A DNA stretch of 23,901 bases. Source: Schoenoplectus triqueter. Lineage: Eukaryota > Streptophyta > Magnoliopsida > Poales > Cyperaceae. Location: NCBI GenBank assembly GCA_964058805.1, contig CAXKVV010001929.1:1-23901 (forward strand). The letters are read 5' to 3'. The translations under genes and the position numbers were made by a program. The notes below the pieces were generated by a model. It saw nothing but the letters and a program-made list of their open reading frames with translations. It did not search any database and was not told the DNA's origin. Shown here piece by piece: positions 1 to 8,372 of this stretch (position 1 is the stretch's first letter; every line of letters starts with the position of its first letter).

Positions 1-156
1 GCCCGATATTCTGCTTCGGCACTTGATCTTGCCACGACGTTTTGCTTCTTGTTTTTCCATGTAACCAAATTGCCATCTACAAAAGTGCAAAATCCTGTGG
101 TTGATTTTCTGTCACAGCTTTCGGCCCAATCTGCATCTGAAAAACCAACCACATCA
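1..156 (-). pseudogene. copia RNase H, N-terminal part, cut by window edge
   Basis: One frame off from the reverse transcriptase, the minus strand reads GFSDADWAESCDRKSTTGF and then ARSSAEAEYRA, the classic copia RNase H signature including the SDADWA acidic motif. The frame change comes from one extra A in the A9 run at 166-174. The domain continues past position 1. Confidence 0.88.
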
Positions 157-1035
157 TTAGAATTGTTTTTTTTTCATCCATATTCCTTGACCAGGAGTGC
201 TTTTAAGATATCTCAGTATCCTATCAATTGCACTCAAGTGACTGGTACGTGGAGCATGCATAAACTGACTAACTACACTAACTGCATATGCAATATCAGG
301 TCTGGTAACGGTAAGATAGATTAGTTTACCAACCAACCGTTGATACTGTCTTATGTCAGTTAGTGGTTCACCATTTTCTAATCCAATTTTAATATTGGTT
401 TCCATCGGGGTGTTGGCTGGTTTAGCTCCTACCTTATCAGTCTCTTTTAACAGGTCAAAAACATATTTTCTTTGAGATAGAAATAAGCCTTTGCTTGAGT
501 GAGTTATTTCTATACCAAGAAAATATGAAAGTTGTCCAAGATCTTTGATATCAAATTCCCTTTTTAAATATTCCTTAACCCTTTTTATTTCTTCATTATC
601 ATTTCCAGTGACAATAATGTCATCTACGTAAACCAGGATGATAGTAGTAGATTTTTGTGAATGTTTGACAAACATAGTAGAGTCTGTCGTGCTTTTGATA
701 AAATTAATTTTTAAAAGAGAGAAACTTAGCCTAGCATACCATGCTCTTGGTGACTGTTTTAGATCATAAATTGCTTTCTTTAACTTACATACCATTGAAG
801 GATCTGATGTACTTTTGTAACCTAAATTGGTGGCTACTGATAGCAGAATTCTAACTGTGTTCATTTCGGCCACTGGTGCAAAGGTTTTTTGGTAGTCAAT
901 ACCATAGGTTTGTGTAAAGCCTTTGGCTACTAACCTTGCTTTGTACCTTTCAACTGTACCATCACTATTATATTTTATCTTATATACTTATTTGCAACCT
1001 ACTGGTTTTTTATTTTTTGGTAAACTAACAATGTC
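157..1035 (-). pseudogene. copia reverse transcriptase, with stops
   Basis: The long frame 157-873 has the core copia motifs: KKAIYDLKQSPRAWYARL, the catalytic YVDD box (encoded at 619-630), LGIEI, and the C-terminal VGKLIYLTVTRPDIAYAVS. The N-terminal part (RYKARLVAKGFTQTYGIDY) is readable upstream to about 1035. It contains a TAA at 988-990 at the second conserved Trp codon (GCK-Trp). The frame ends where an A9 run (166-174, T9 on the plus strand) shifts it relative to RNase H. The catalytic residues survive but the polyprotein is broken. Confidence 0.9.
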
Positions 1036-1600
1036 TCATGTGTCATTTTTTTCTAAAGCATGAAGTTCATTTTTCATAGCCTTACACCAAATTGGGTCAT
1101 TATTAGCTTCATCAAACTTGGTCAGTTCAGTTTGTTTATTTATTTGACTTAAATAAGCTTGGTATTCCGTGAATATATTGTTGTAAGAAAGAAAATCTTG
1201 AATTGGATACATCATCTGATGGGATACATAATCCCTTAACCTGATAGGAGGCTGAGTTTCTTGTCTTGATCTCCGCACGGTAATTGCTTCTTGAGCAGGT
1301 TCATCATTCGATTCATTTTCTCCCCCTGAAGAACTTGCTCCCGACTCATGGAGGGGTTCTGCTTCGTCATGTGCAACCTGTTCTTGATATGTTTCTTCAG
1401 GAAAAATAAAGCTATTTGGAAATAATATAATTGGTTAACCCTGTGTATCAAGATGGTTTTCTCCTTTTTTAAAATATGGTTCATTTTTCACAAACGACAC
1501 ATCTCTTGAGATATAAAGTTTATGATTTTTTGGATCATAACATTTGTACCCATTTTTTTCAGAAGAATACCCTAAAAATATTGTTTTAACAGAGTTTGTA
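1036..1600 (-). pseudogene. copia region between integrase and reverse transcriptase
   Basis: From about 1600 down, the minus strand encodes the conserved block just C-terminal to the copia integrase core (LGYSSEKNGYKCYDP, then LYISRDVSF). A stop follows near 1436, then an acidic linker with RRSRQETQPPIRLRDYV and YQAYLSQINK, ending WCKAMKNELHALEKNDT. The next codon is TGA (1036-1038), where the family has a conserved Trp. The D,D-35-E integrase core expected before this block (about 200 residues) is absent. Confidence 0.85.
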
Positions 1601-3208
1601 AATTATGACAAAAATATCGTGACAAGGTAGCTTAGTCTGTTTTGAAAATTTACACACATCACAATTACTTGAATCTAAATTATGACAAAATAATTTATTT
1701 AAAACTTGATCAGACGGATGACCAAACCTCCAATGCAGCAACTTGTCACGATTTATTGAACTTAATGAAACAAAACACTTATTCATATTTTCTTCAAGGT
1801 AGTATAAGTCATTTTTAAAAATTCCCTCACCAATCATCTTCCATGATACTCGGTCCTGAAATATCACTTTATTTGGTGAAAATATTACATTGCAGTTTAA
1901 ATCTTGAGTTATTTTACCAACAGATAATAGATTTGAATTAAAGTCAGGTAGACACAAAATATTTTTTATATCTTTTGCAAAAATTTTTGTAGTACCCATA
2001 CCGTAAATTTGGGCTCTATGTCCATCGGCAACAACTACATGTTGAGGGTCTATAACCGTTTTAAAATTTTGTAATTTGGTTTGATCACATGTCATATAAT
2101 CGGTAGCACCCGAATCAATAATCCAATTGTTCATATTTTGGCACAAATTTACAGATTTTGGATCATACAAGGAGTAACATGAAAAATTAGATTTGTATAA
2201 GAAGGAATCTGGATTCTGTTGTTGCAGCAGCTGATTGAGTTGACTGAGCAACTGGGTTAGTTGTGCTGTACCCGCCACAGAAGATCCTGCTGGATCAGTT
2301 TTATTAACCGGGTCGGATTCAGTGCGCACCGCCCCTTCGTTTATATCAGACGCCTGGCTCAATCCGCCGAATCGCCTTTCTTTCTCCCATTTTCGCCCGC
2401 CGCCACCATTGTTACCTCTGTCTCGGTTGGGTCTCAGGTGGGGGTGGAGGTGCCAGCAGCCGTCGCGAGTGTGGCCTTGTTTCTTGCAATGGTCGCACTT
2501 GTCGGTGTTGTTGGGTGCTCCCCTCGCCTTTACCCCTTCTCGGATATTAGGGTTCATACGGGCGGCGTAGGCTTTGGTCTCAGCAGTGTCAGAGTCGGTC
2601 CGGATGTTCATATTGGCACGCCGTGTCTCTTCCCTTTGTATGGTTGTCATTACTGAGTCGATTGATGGTAGTTCGGTTGAGCACAGAATTTGAGATTTAA
2701 TGGCCTCATAGCTTGAGTCAAGGCCTCCCAGGTACGTGTAAATGAGGTCTTGCTCCGCCCTTCTTTGAATTTTTTCTGGATCGGTTGTAGGTGGGAGGTA
2801 CAGTTGGAGTTCCTCCCATCTTGTCAGAATTTCAGTTCCATACTGTGAACTGGTTTTGCTCCCTTGTTTGATTTTCGACAGATCCTGTTTTAGATTAAAA
2901 ATGTGAGCAAAGTTTTGTTGTTGGCCGTACAGTTTTTTTACCTTGTCCCATACGGCTTTGGATGAGTTCAGAAGCATGCAAAAGTGTGCGATTTGTGGAT
3001 CCATGGTGTTGATGAGCATTGACATCACCATGTGGTCTGTTGTCTGCCATTCTGCAATTTTCTTTGTTTCTTTCTCATTTGGCTCGGCTGGTTTTGTTGC
3101 TTTTGGTTTTTGAAAGGTTCCATCAATAAACCCTAATTTTCCTCTGCCGCTGAGACCTATGTGGATGGATCTTGACCATGGAATGTAGTCTTTGTTGCCA
3201 CTGAGCAT
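1586..3208 (-). pseudogene. copia gag-protease-pre-integrase reading frame
   Basis: The 540-residue open frame begins with a gag N-terminus (GNKDYIPWS near the start). A zinc knuckle of form CX2CX4HX4C (CDHCKKQGHTRDGC) lies near residue 240. The protease active site DSGA (WIIDSGATDYMT) lies near residue 365. A GAG-pre-integrase block follows (LLHWRFGHPS, then CDVCKFSKQTKLPC near residue 525). The frame stays open about 130 bases upstream of this ATG, to a stop near 3345, without another ATG, so the original start may be lost. Just after the pre-integrase cysteines the frame leaves copia homology and ends at 1586, where the integrase core should begin. I infer an internal deletion. Confidence 0.88.
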
Positions 3209-3360
3209 TATAATTGTGATTTTGGAGTTATCGATTAGAGATATGGTTTCTAGTTGATTTGTTGGTACTGGTATTGTGTACCAGTTGGGGTTTTTGGCTC
3301 TTTTTCTCGGCTCTATACCCTCTTCTTTTGATTGTAGCTTGATTCACAGGCCGGAATCTT

Positions 3361-3372
3361 GCTCTGATACCA
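3361..3372 (-). other. Primer binding site, tRNA-iMet type
   Basis: The minus strand reads TGGTATCAGAGC directly after the LTR. This is the usual plant copia primer site, complementary to the 3' end of initiator methionine tRNA. It gives the orientation of the element and the inner end of the LTR. Confidence 0.93.
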
Positions 3373-3572
3373 TGTTAATTTTTATGATAAGAGACAGATG
3401 ATGAATTGAAAAGAATGAGAATGTTATTTTCACTAATGATCTTGATACAGAGATATTACATGACTATGTAGTCACTAATTGGCTTGTAGCCGTTGATGAG
3501 TTGCCTAAAATACTGGATTCAGTATATTGCCTAATTGAGGGAATTAAGCTAGGTACTAATTTTAGCCTAACA
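3373..3572 (-). repeat. 5' LTR of the copia element (200 bp)
   Basis: On the plus strand the block starts TGTTA (3373) and ends TAACA (3572), a perfect 5-bp terminal inverted repeat of the TG...CA type. The primer binding site abuts its inner end with no spacer, which fixes that boundary. A length of 200 bp is normal for short plant copia LTRs. The outer end is set only by the TAACA terminus, because the partner LTR is outside the window. Confidence 0.85.
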
Positions 3573-3850
3573 ACTATATTTTGATGCTAGCTAAATTTCC
3601 TATCTAAAATTGTCAATGATGATTTCTGAGGCAAATTCCTTATTTCTCAACAGTTAGGAACAAACATGAGTGTAATATACTTACATTGTTAAGCACAGTT
3701 AAAATATCCATTCCTTATTATACCCACCATACGAAGGTCAGAATACAAATAGTAATCTACTAGAATTTGTGGTCCTTGGCTCTCTCTCCCCTGCAAGTTA
3801 CATTATATGATCAGTTATCTAAATTAACCAATGCTAGGTTTAATCATTAT
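3573..3850. other. Intergenic AT-rich DNA, no gene seen
   Basis: This lies between the copia LTR and the retroposed fragment. No reading frame longer than 60 codons, splice-bounded exon or repeat boundary was found on either strand. Confidence 0.6.
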
Positions 3851-4109
3851 TTAATTATTACATCAGTGTTTTTTTTCTTTTTGAAATCTTGACAGCAGCT
3901 GTCAAGGCTTATTGAATAAAGCAACATCTCATTCTCAGGTACAAACACTCCACCCTTAGCACTCTATGCTGTACTCACAGAGGAACAAATTACAAAGTAC
4001 ATATTATGGGAAGATACTAGTCAACAACATTTGCACCACGATTGTACATCCCCAGTGATCTACTAAACTAAAATACCCACAGGGATATTAATTAATTATT
4101 ACATCAGTG
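3851..4109 (-). mobile_element. Poly(A)-tailed retroposed fragment with 18-bp target duplication
   Basis: An exact 18-bp direct repeat, TTAATTATTACATCAGTG, occurs at 3851-3868 and 4092-4109. The 223 bp between them end on the minus strand in an A-rich tail (AAAAAGAAAAAAAA, plus-strand T-run from 3869) touching one repeat copy, as target-primed retroposition leaves. About 25 bases before the tail is a poly(A)-signal-like AATAAG, then a palindrome at 3888-3906 (CTTGACAGC A GCTGTCAAG). No tRNA-type A and B boxes were clear, so it is either a truncated LINE or SINE 3' end or a retroposed mRNA 3' end. The source is not recognised. Confidence 0.7.
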
Positions 4110-4523
4110 ATTTGCAATTGTGCTGATTTAATGGACCATTCCTTAATTGACAGAAAAAATATTCAGCTAAGTTTGCATCAAACAAAAACTAAAAAAAAAC
4201 AACCAGAACCAATCTAATATTTTAGCATGCCATGAGTCATTAGTTGGAAACAGATAGTTATTTGCATATCATGGCTCTTGCAAGGAAAAGAGTAACAGCT
4301 GAGAATTATAGAACTTTTAAAAAACATAAATGAGCATCATGACACAACCAATTCTACCATAAACACATCATCTCTCCTCAGATATCAAATCACCATGGAT
4401 TTAAAAAAAAATGCCACCTAAATGTTTAAGAGTGCTTATTATATCAAATGATAGAAATGAGCAGACCCTCTTCAATTAGAAAATTAACTACAAAGAAAAA
4501 GGAAGCATAGACAATAGAAGTAC
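4110..4523. other. Intergenic AT-rich DNA, no gene seen
   Basis: Several A-runs but no convincing coding potential, terminal repeats or RNA gene on either strand. It forms the left flank of the solo LTR. Confidence 0.6.
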
Positions 4524-4528
4524 CAAAT

Positions 4529-5689
4529 TGTTGTTTTTAATTATTGTTTCTTTTGAACTATATATCCCGAAATGGATTATCTCAAGATATATTTTGAATT
4601 TTTTGAACTCGAAATATTATCCCGAGATCTAGTCATATGTTTTACTACAACTCAAGAACAGACGAAGAACTGAATTAAAATGAAAATAAAACAAGTTAAT
4701 AGATCTGAGAGAAGAAAGAGAGTACTCTGAAATTTATTTTATTTATAACTCAAATGTGTTTACAAAGTGTTTTCTCTCTCATTTTTCTCTACTCTACTCA
4801 TATATTTATAGTGATCGATGCATTAATTGCATCTGCAAACCTATACAAATTTACATCCTAGGCTTATCATATCCTAAATACACGGCATTAATTGCCGGTC
4901 ACACTTCAGTCAACTTCTGCTGTCTCTGACACATGTGACGAATGTCAGACTTGCTTTTATCATCATCGAGGCAAGTGTTCATCCCGAACTCCCTAATGTT
5001 CCTGAGCTGTTAAGCATTAGTCCATCAAGAGCTTTGTCTTTGGATTATGCTCGTATCTGTTGTTGTTGCTAGGGGTGTGCAAAAGGTTGGTTTGGTTCAA
5101 ACCGAAATAATTATATGCATCTGAAATTTTTTTGGGTTTGTCAAATTATGAACTAAACCGAACTTTTAAAAATATCAACCGAATAAATCAAAATTTTATT
5201 TGGTTTATTCAGTTATACCGAAATTATATTATTTAAAGATGAATAAAAATATCAAAAGTTATAAAAATTGATAGAAGAAATAAATAGTTTAAAAAATAAA
5301 ATAAATAACTAAATAAAACCTATAGAAAATAAATATATTTGGATTATTTTTTATATAATCCTTATTTAGATCAAGTAAAATAAAATTGTTTGATAAATTC
5401 TGGACTATTCAATTTATTCGGTTTATCAGATTTAGAAAAATTAAAACTGAACCAAAGAATATAAACCGAATTAGCTAAAATTTTCAACTGAGCCAAAAAT
5501 TTTAAACTGAAAAATCGAACCAAATAGTCCAAAATTTAACGGTTCGGTTCAAAACCAATTAAACCGATCCATTTGCACATCCCTAGTTGCTGCTGCCTCT
5601 TCAGTTTCAGCATGGGGTTCGTCGAAGTGGTCGGGTTCTCGAGCTCTTGATACTTCAGGATCGAGACTTGGAGTTTACTACTCCCAACA
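4529..5689 (-). mobile_element. Solo LTR, interrupted by a hAT-type MITE
   Basis: The block starts TGTTG (4529) and ends CAACA (5689), a 5-bp inverted terminus, and is flanked by a perfect 5-bp target duplication CAAAT (4524-4528 and 5690-5694). The minus strand begins TGTTGGGAGTAGTAAAC and carries a TATA box CTATAAATATA (4801-4811). No internal domain, primer site or second LTR is present, so it is a solo LTR, normally the product of LTR-LTR recombination. Without the nested insertion and its duplicated 8 bp it is about 637 bp. Family unknown; copia or gypsy cannot be told from the LTR alone. Confidence 0.82.
5070..5585. mobile_element. hAT-type MITE nested in the solo LTR
   Basis: The terminal inverted repeats are TAGGGGTGTGCAAA (from 5070) and, reversed from 5585, TAGGGATGTGCAAA, with one mismatch in 14. 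The flanking 8-bp sequences GTTGTTGC (5062-5069) and GTTGCTGC (5586-5593) differ at one base, fitting the 8-bp target duplication of the hAT superfamily. Subterminal regions are full of AACCGAA/TTCGGTT motifs, typical of plant MITEs of this sort. At 516 bp with no coding frame it is non-autonomous. The insertion site is a (GTT)n-like stretch, so the duplication is slightly less secure than its length suggests. Confidence 0.8.
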
Positions 5690-5751
5690 CAAATTAGTAA
5701 AAGAGATGTTCGAAAAATAGCAGAAGTACCAAATAAAACAGTAAACGTACC

Positions 5752-5842
5752 TTAAGAGCATTCTTATTAATTATTATGAGTGACTCTCCCCACTGATGAC
5801 TTAAGAGCATTCTTATTATGAGTGACTCTCCCCACTGATGAC
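5752..5842. repeat. Two-copy tandem repeat (49 bp and 42 bp)
   Basis: The unit beginning TTAAGAGCATTCTTATTA and ending CCCCACTGATGAC occurs at 5752-5800 and 5801-5842. The copies match except for a 7-bp indel. No function apparent. Confidence 0.85.
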
Positions 5843-6129
5843 AAAACTGCCAGCACCAAAGCCAACTTTGGCTTGCAATTTTTTTTTAAAAAAAAAAGTT
5901 CATGATAAATGTGTAGAAATGATTAATATCATTAAGAATAAAATAATGTTACACATACTTCTCCTCGAGAAAGCGAATCTCTATGATCTTGTATTTCGTT
6001 ATTCAAAGTACAAAAATAAATTCATGAAATTAAAATGAAGAAGATGGGTTGCAATCAGCACGGAACTAAATAACTAATTAAGTTATTGATGGACAAATTA
6101 AGAACCATAAACCGATTAGAAGGTCATAG
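5843..6129. other. Intergenic DNA, no gene seen
   Basis: It contains a T9/A10 run near 5880-5898 and a 66-codon frame of low complexity with no recognisable domain. It is the left flank of the non-autonomous LTR element. Confidence 0.55.
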
Positions 6130-6134
6130 ATTTA

Positions 6135-6423
6135 TGTCACACTCCCAATTGGAATTGGGGTATGATTTGAAGAAATTGGTTGGAATTTTAGATGGAAATA
6201 GGTTTATTATGGGGTTTTTAGAAATAACTAGGATACAAGAAGTAGTAAGCTAATGGTAAAAAGAGATAATTAACTAATCTTTTATTTCATTTTTTCATAT
6301 ACCAAGATTATAATGGGGAGTGGGTATTTATAAGACAATTATCTCACTTAACATCTAAATTTGCTAATTACCCACTATTTGCTTTTAATAATATCTCCTA
6401 TACAATTATTTTAGATTGTAACA
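6135..6423 (-). repeat. 3' LTR of the non-autonomous element
   Basis: The 289-bp partner of the repeat at 8084-8367 is preceded on the minus strand by the polypurine tract. It differs from its partner by roughly 6-7 percent plus indels of 2, 6, 5, 1 and 3 bases by eye. Confidence 0.88.
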
Positions 6424-6544
6424 TTATCTTCCCCTTCAAACAATCCTTGTCCTCAAGGGTTATGAAAAAAATAATAAAAAAATATTAGGTTTTGGAGGTG
6501 GTCTCCTAGCCCAAGAAAAAAAGAAGATGAACAATGAAAATATT

Positions 6545-7115
6545 AGACTTTGGAGGTAGTCTCCTTGCCCAAAGAAAATGAACAATCAATAAATTTGATT
6601 TTGGAGGCGGTCTTCTTGGCCAAAGAAGAATGTGGCTCAAAAATGTTTGTCCCGTCTCGAAGGAAAGATGTCGTCATATGAATTGATTTTCTTATACTAC
6701 CATAGAGGAGTGTAGGCTTGAGGAATGACACACTAATTGAAATGGGTTTTTGTAAGAAGTTTCTTGTAGGGAATTTATTATTGAAGCCTCATATTGGATT
6801 GAGTATGGCAAGATATTGAGCGAGTCTTGATCATCATGGTGAGTAGAATTTTGATCGTCTAGGTGAGTTGAGTCTTGGTCTTCGTGCTCGAGTGTGAAAT
6901 TTTTGTCAATTGAGTTTTAATTGTTTTGGTGAGTTGAGTCTTGAATCTCTTGCTCAAATGTGTAATCATTGCTAATTAGATCTTGATTGTCTTGATGAAT
7001 TGGATTTTGATCTTCATGCTCTAATTTACAATTGGCATGTGTGTCGACTCTAAGTTCCTCAATTGGTTTGTCTTTTAAATTCACATTTTTCTTGGGATCA
7101 TATATCACAATCAAT
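6545..7115 (-). other. Low-complexity frame of the LTR element interior
   Basis: The minus strand between the gene-like insert and the polypurine tract encodes a degenerate repeat based on E-D-Q-D-S-T-H (for example EDQNPIHQDNQD and QEIQDSTHQNN). It is broken by a stop near 6917 and continues in the same style below it. No domain recognised. Confidence 0.4.
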
Positions 7116-7584
7116 TTATCCAAAGACTCTAATTTGTTGAAACCATTTCTTATGAAGAAATGCTTGTACCGTCTTGATTTCTCTTGATGTTAAGCAATAT
7201 ATCCGACAACTCACTCCAGAAATGGCTCGATATTCATCAATTATTATTAGTTGTTTGCACGAATCATTACACACGTGATAAATGTCTGTATCTTCACAAG
7301 TGTATAAATCACCAAAATTCCACAAAACCATGCATCTTTTACATCAATGTCGATCTTTAATTGCATTTGAGTTCATATTATCCTCAAGATAATATTCCTT
7401 TTACCAAATCTTGCAAAGCCTTTTCTCCATACATTTTTTTTTCTAAAAACGTTAAGAAATCCTCACTGTTATGGAAAATCAAGGATGTGCCAGCCTGCTC
7501 ATCCTCTTCTTGTGCATAATTAAATTCTTTAGAGCCCAAAATAAATGGCAGACAACCAAGCCCGGTCGTTAATATGATCCAATT
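7116..7584 (-). pseudogene. Gene-like frame inside the LTR element, possibly captured transcript
   Basis: Two minus-strand frames read as one intronless protein once a single-base shift near 7384 and one stop (7344-7346) are allowed for. The first part (7384-7584, 66 codons) includes HNSEDFLTFLEKKMYGEKAL. The second part carries a cysteine/histidine cluster CKRC...YTC...YHVCNDSC (pattern CX2CX11CX6HXCX3C) followed by LTSREIKTVQAFL. It resembles no retrotransposon protein I know. The Cys/His block reminds me of a zinc-binding segment in uncharacterised plant proteins, but that is memory only. Continuity without introns suggests capture from an mRNA. Ends are approximate. Confidence 0.5.
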
Positions 7585-7589
7585 TTAAA

Positions 7590-8069
7590 GAGTTAGTTCA
7601 GCCTAACAAGAATCGATCTTCACAATTTGTCTCGTCCTTCTTCCTCTTTGCACACCCGTCTTTTTTTATTTTTTTCCTTTTATGTGTGCGACTTCTTCGA
7701 TCAGATGCAATGAAGTGGCTTCAGCTTCGATATCCTCGACACAAGAAATCCTTTGAGTTACTTCACCTCGGCGCTATCGTGAACGAGGCACGGCATGCAC
7801 TGAAAGTGCTAGCTCAGCCCGATAGGAAGTTAAGAGGGGAAATCAAGGGCGAATGGCAATAGGGGAGTAGCCGCTGTATCCGTACGAAGAGGCGACTAGG
7901 CAATCGGTGACCGGAGTTGTGAGCTTATGGGAGATATGGACGGCTGCATCTTGGAACGAGGATGATGGCAGTGCAAAGAAGAAATCTTGTCAGATGATTT
8001 AGTGAAGGAACTGGTAATCGGTAAGTGCTCGAAACAATGGAATGGACTCAGATGTGCGCGAAATCGGTG
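7590..8069 (-). other. 5' interior of the LTR element, no gene seen
   Basis: Relatively GC-rich compared with the LTRs. No frame of useful length and no retroelement domain. It probably serves as leader or packaging sequence, which is an inference from position only. Confidence 0.4.
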
Positions 8070-8081
8070 GCTCTGATACCA
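8070..8081 (-). other. Primer binding site, tRNA-iMet type
   Basis: The minus strand reads TGGTATCAGAGC, two bases (AT) from the right LTR. It gives the strand of the element. Confidence 0.9.
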
Positions 8082-8083
8082 AT

Positions 8084-8367
8084 TGTCACTCCCAATTGGA
8101 ATTGGGGTATGATTTAGAGAAATTGGTTGGAATTTTAGATGGAAATGGGTTTATTATGGGGTTTTTAGAAATAATTAGGATACTAGTAAGCTAGTGGTAA
8201 AATCAGAAAAGAGATAATTAACCAATCTTTTATTTCATTTTTTCATATACCAAGATTACAATGGGGAGTAGATATTTATAAGACAATTATCCACCTAACA
8301 TCCAAATTTGCTAATACCTCACTAATTGCCTTTAATAATATTTCCTATACAATTCTAGATTGTAACA
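8084..8367 (-). repeat. 5' LTR of the non-autonomous element
   Basis: The 284-bp LTR lies next to the primer site. The minus strand holds a TATA box TTATAAATA (8274-8282) and, about 45 bases further, AATAAA (8229-8234), consistent with U3-R-U5 order. Confidence 0.88.
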
Positions 8368-8372
8368 ATTTC

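Larger units (their letters stand above)
1..3572 (-). mobile_element. Ty1/copia LTR retrotransposon, 5' part, decayed
   Basis: Read on the minus strand the order is LTR (3373-3572), primer binding site (3361-3372), gag with zinc knuckle, aspartic protease, GAG-pre-integrase, a deleted integrase core, the post-integrase region, reverse transcriptase and RNase H, which runs off the left edge. Integrase remnants lying before reverse transcriptase is the Ty1/copia order. The 3' LTR is outside the window, so LTR divergence and target duplication cannot be checked; the five bases outside the LTR are ACTAT (3573-3577). The element cannot move by itself: integrase is missing, at least three in-frame stops interrupt pol, and an A9 run shifts the frame before RNase H. 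It may still be transcribed or mobilised in trans. Confidence 0.93.
6135..8367 (-). mobile_element. Non-autonomous LTR retrotransposon carrying a gene-like insert
   Basis: Two direct repeats of 289 bp (6135-6423) and 284 bp (8084-8367) bound a 1,660-bp interior. Both start TGTCAC and end GTAACA on the plus strand. The minus strand carries a tRNA-iMet primer site (8070-8081) two bases inside the right LTR and a polypurine tract GAAGGGGAAGATAA (6424-6437) touching the left LTR, so the element is complete and reads leftward. The flanking bases are ATTTA (6130-6134) and ATTTC (8368-8372), a 4-of-5 target duplication. Hand alignment of the LTRs shows about 18 substitutions in some 275 positions plus several indels, so the insertion is not recent. 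There is no gag, protease, integrase or reverse transcriptase; movement would need a partner element. Confidence 0.9.

Noticed and set aside
2261..2656. 131-codon plus-strand frame opposite copia gag
   Set aside because: Antisense to the zinc-knuckle region of gag; no domain and no splice or start context.
3361..3372. Possible tRNA gene at TGGTATCAGAGC
   Set aside because: Only the primer-site complement of a tRNA 3' end is present; no cloverleaf. No tRNA, rRNA or CRISPR array was found anywhere in the window.
4516..5734. 13-bp repeat read as a retroposon target duplication
   Set aside because: The inner CAAAT duplication with TGTTG/CAACA ends fits an LTR exactly, so the solo LTR explanation is better.
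5838..6038. 66-codon plus-strand frame
   Set aside because: Lysine/asparagine-rich low complexity across A-runs; no domain.
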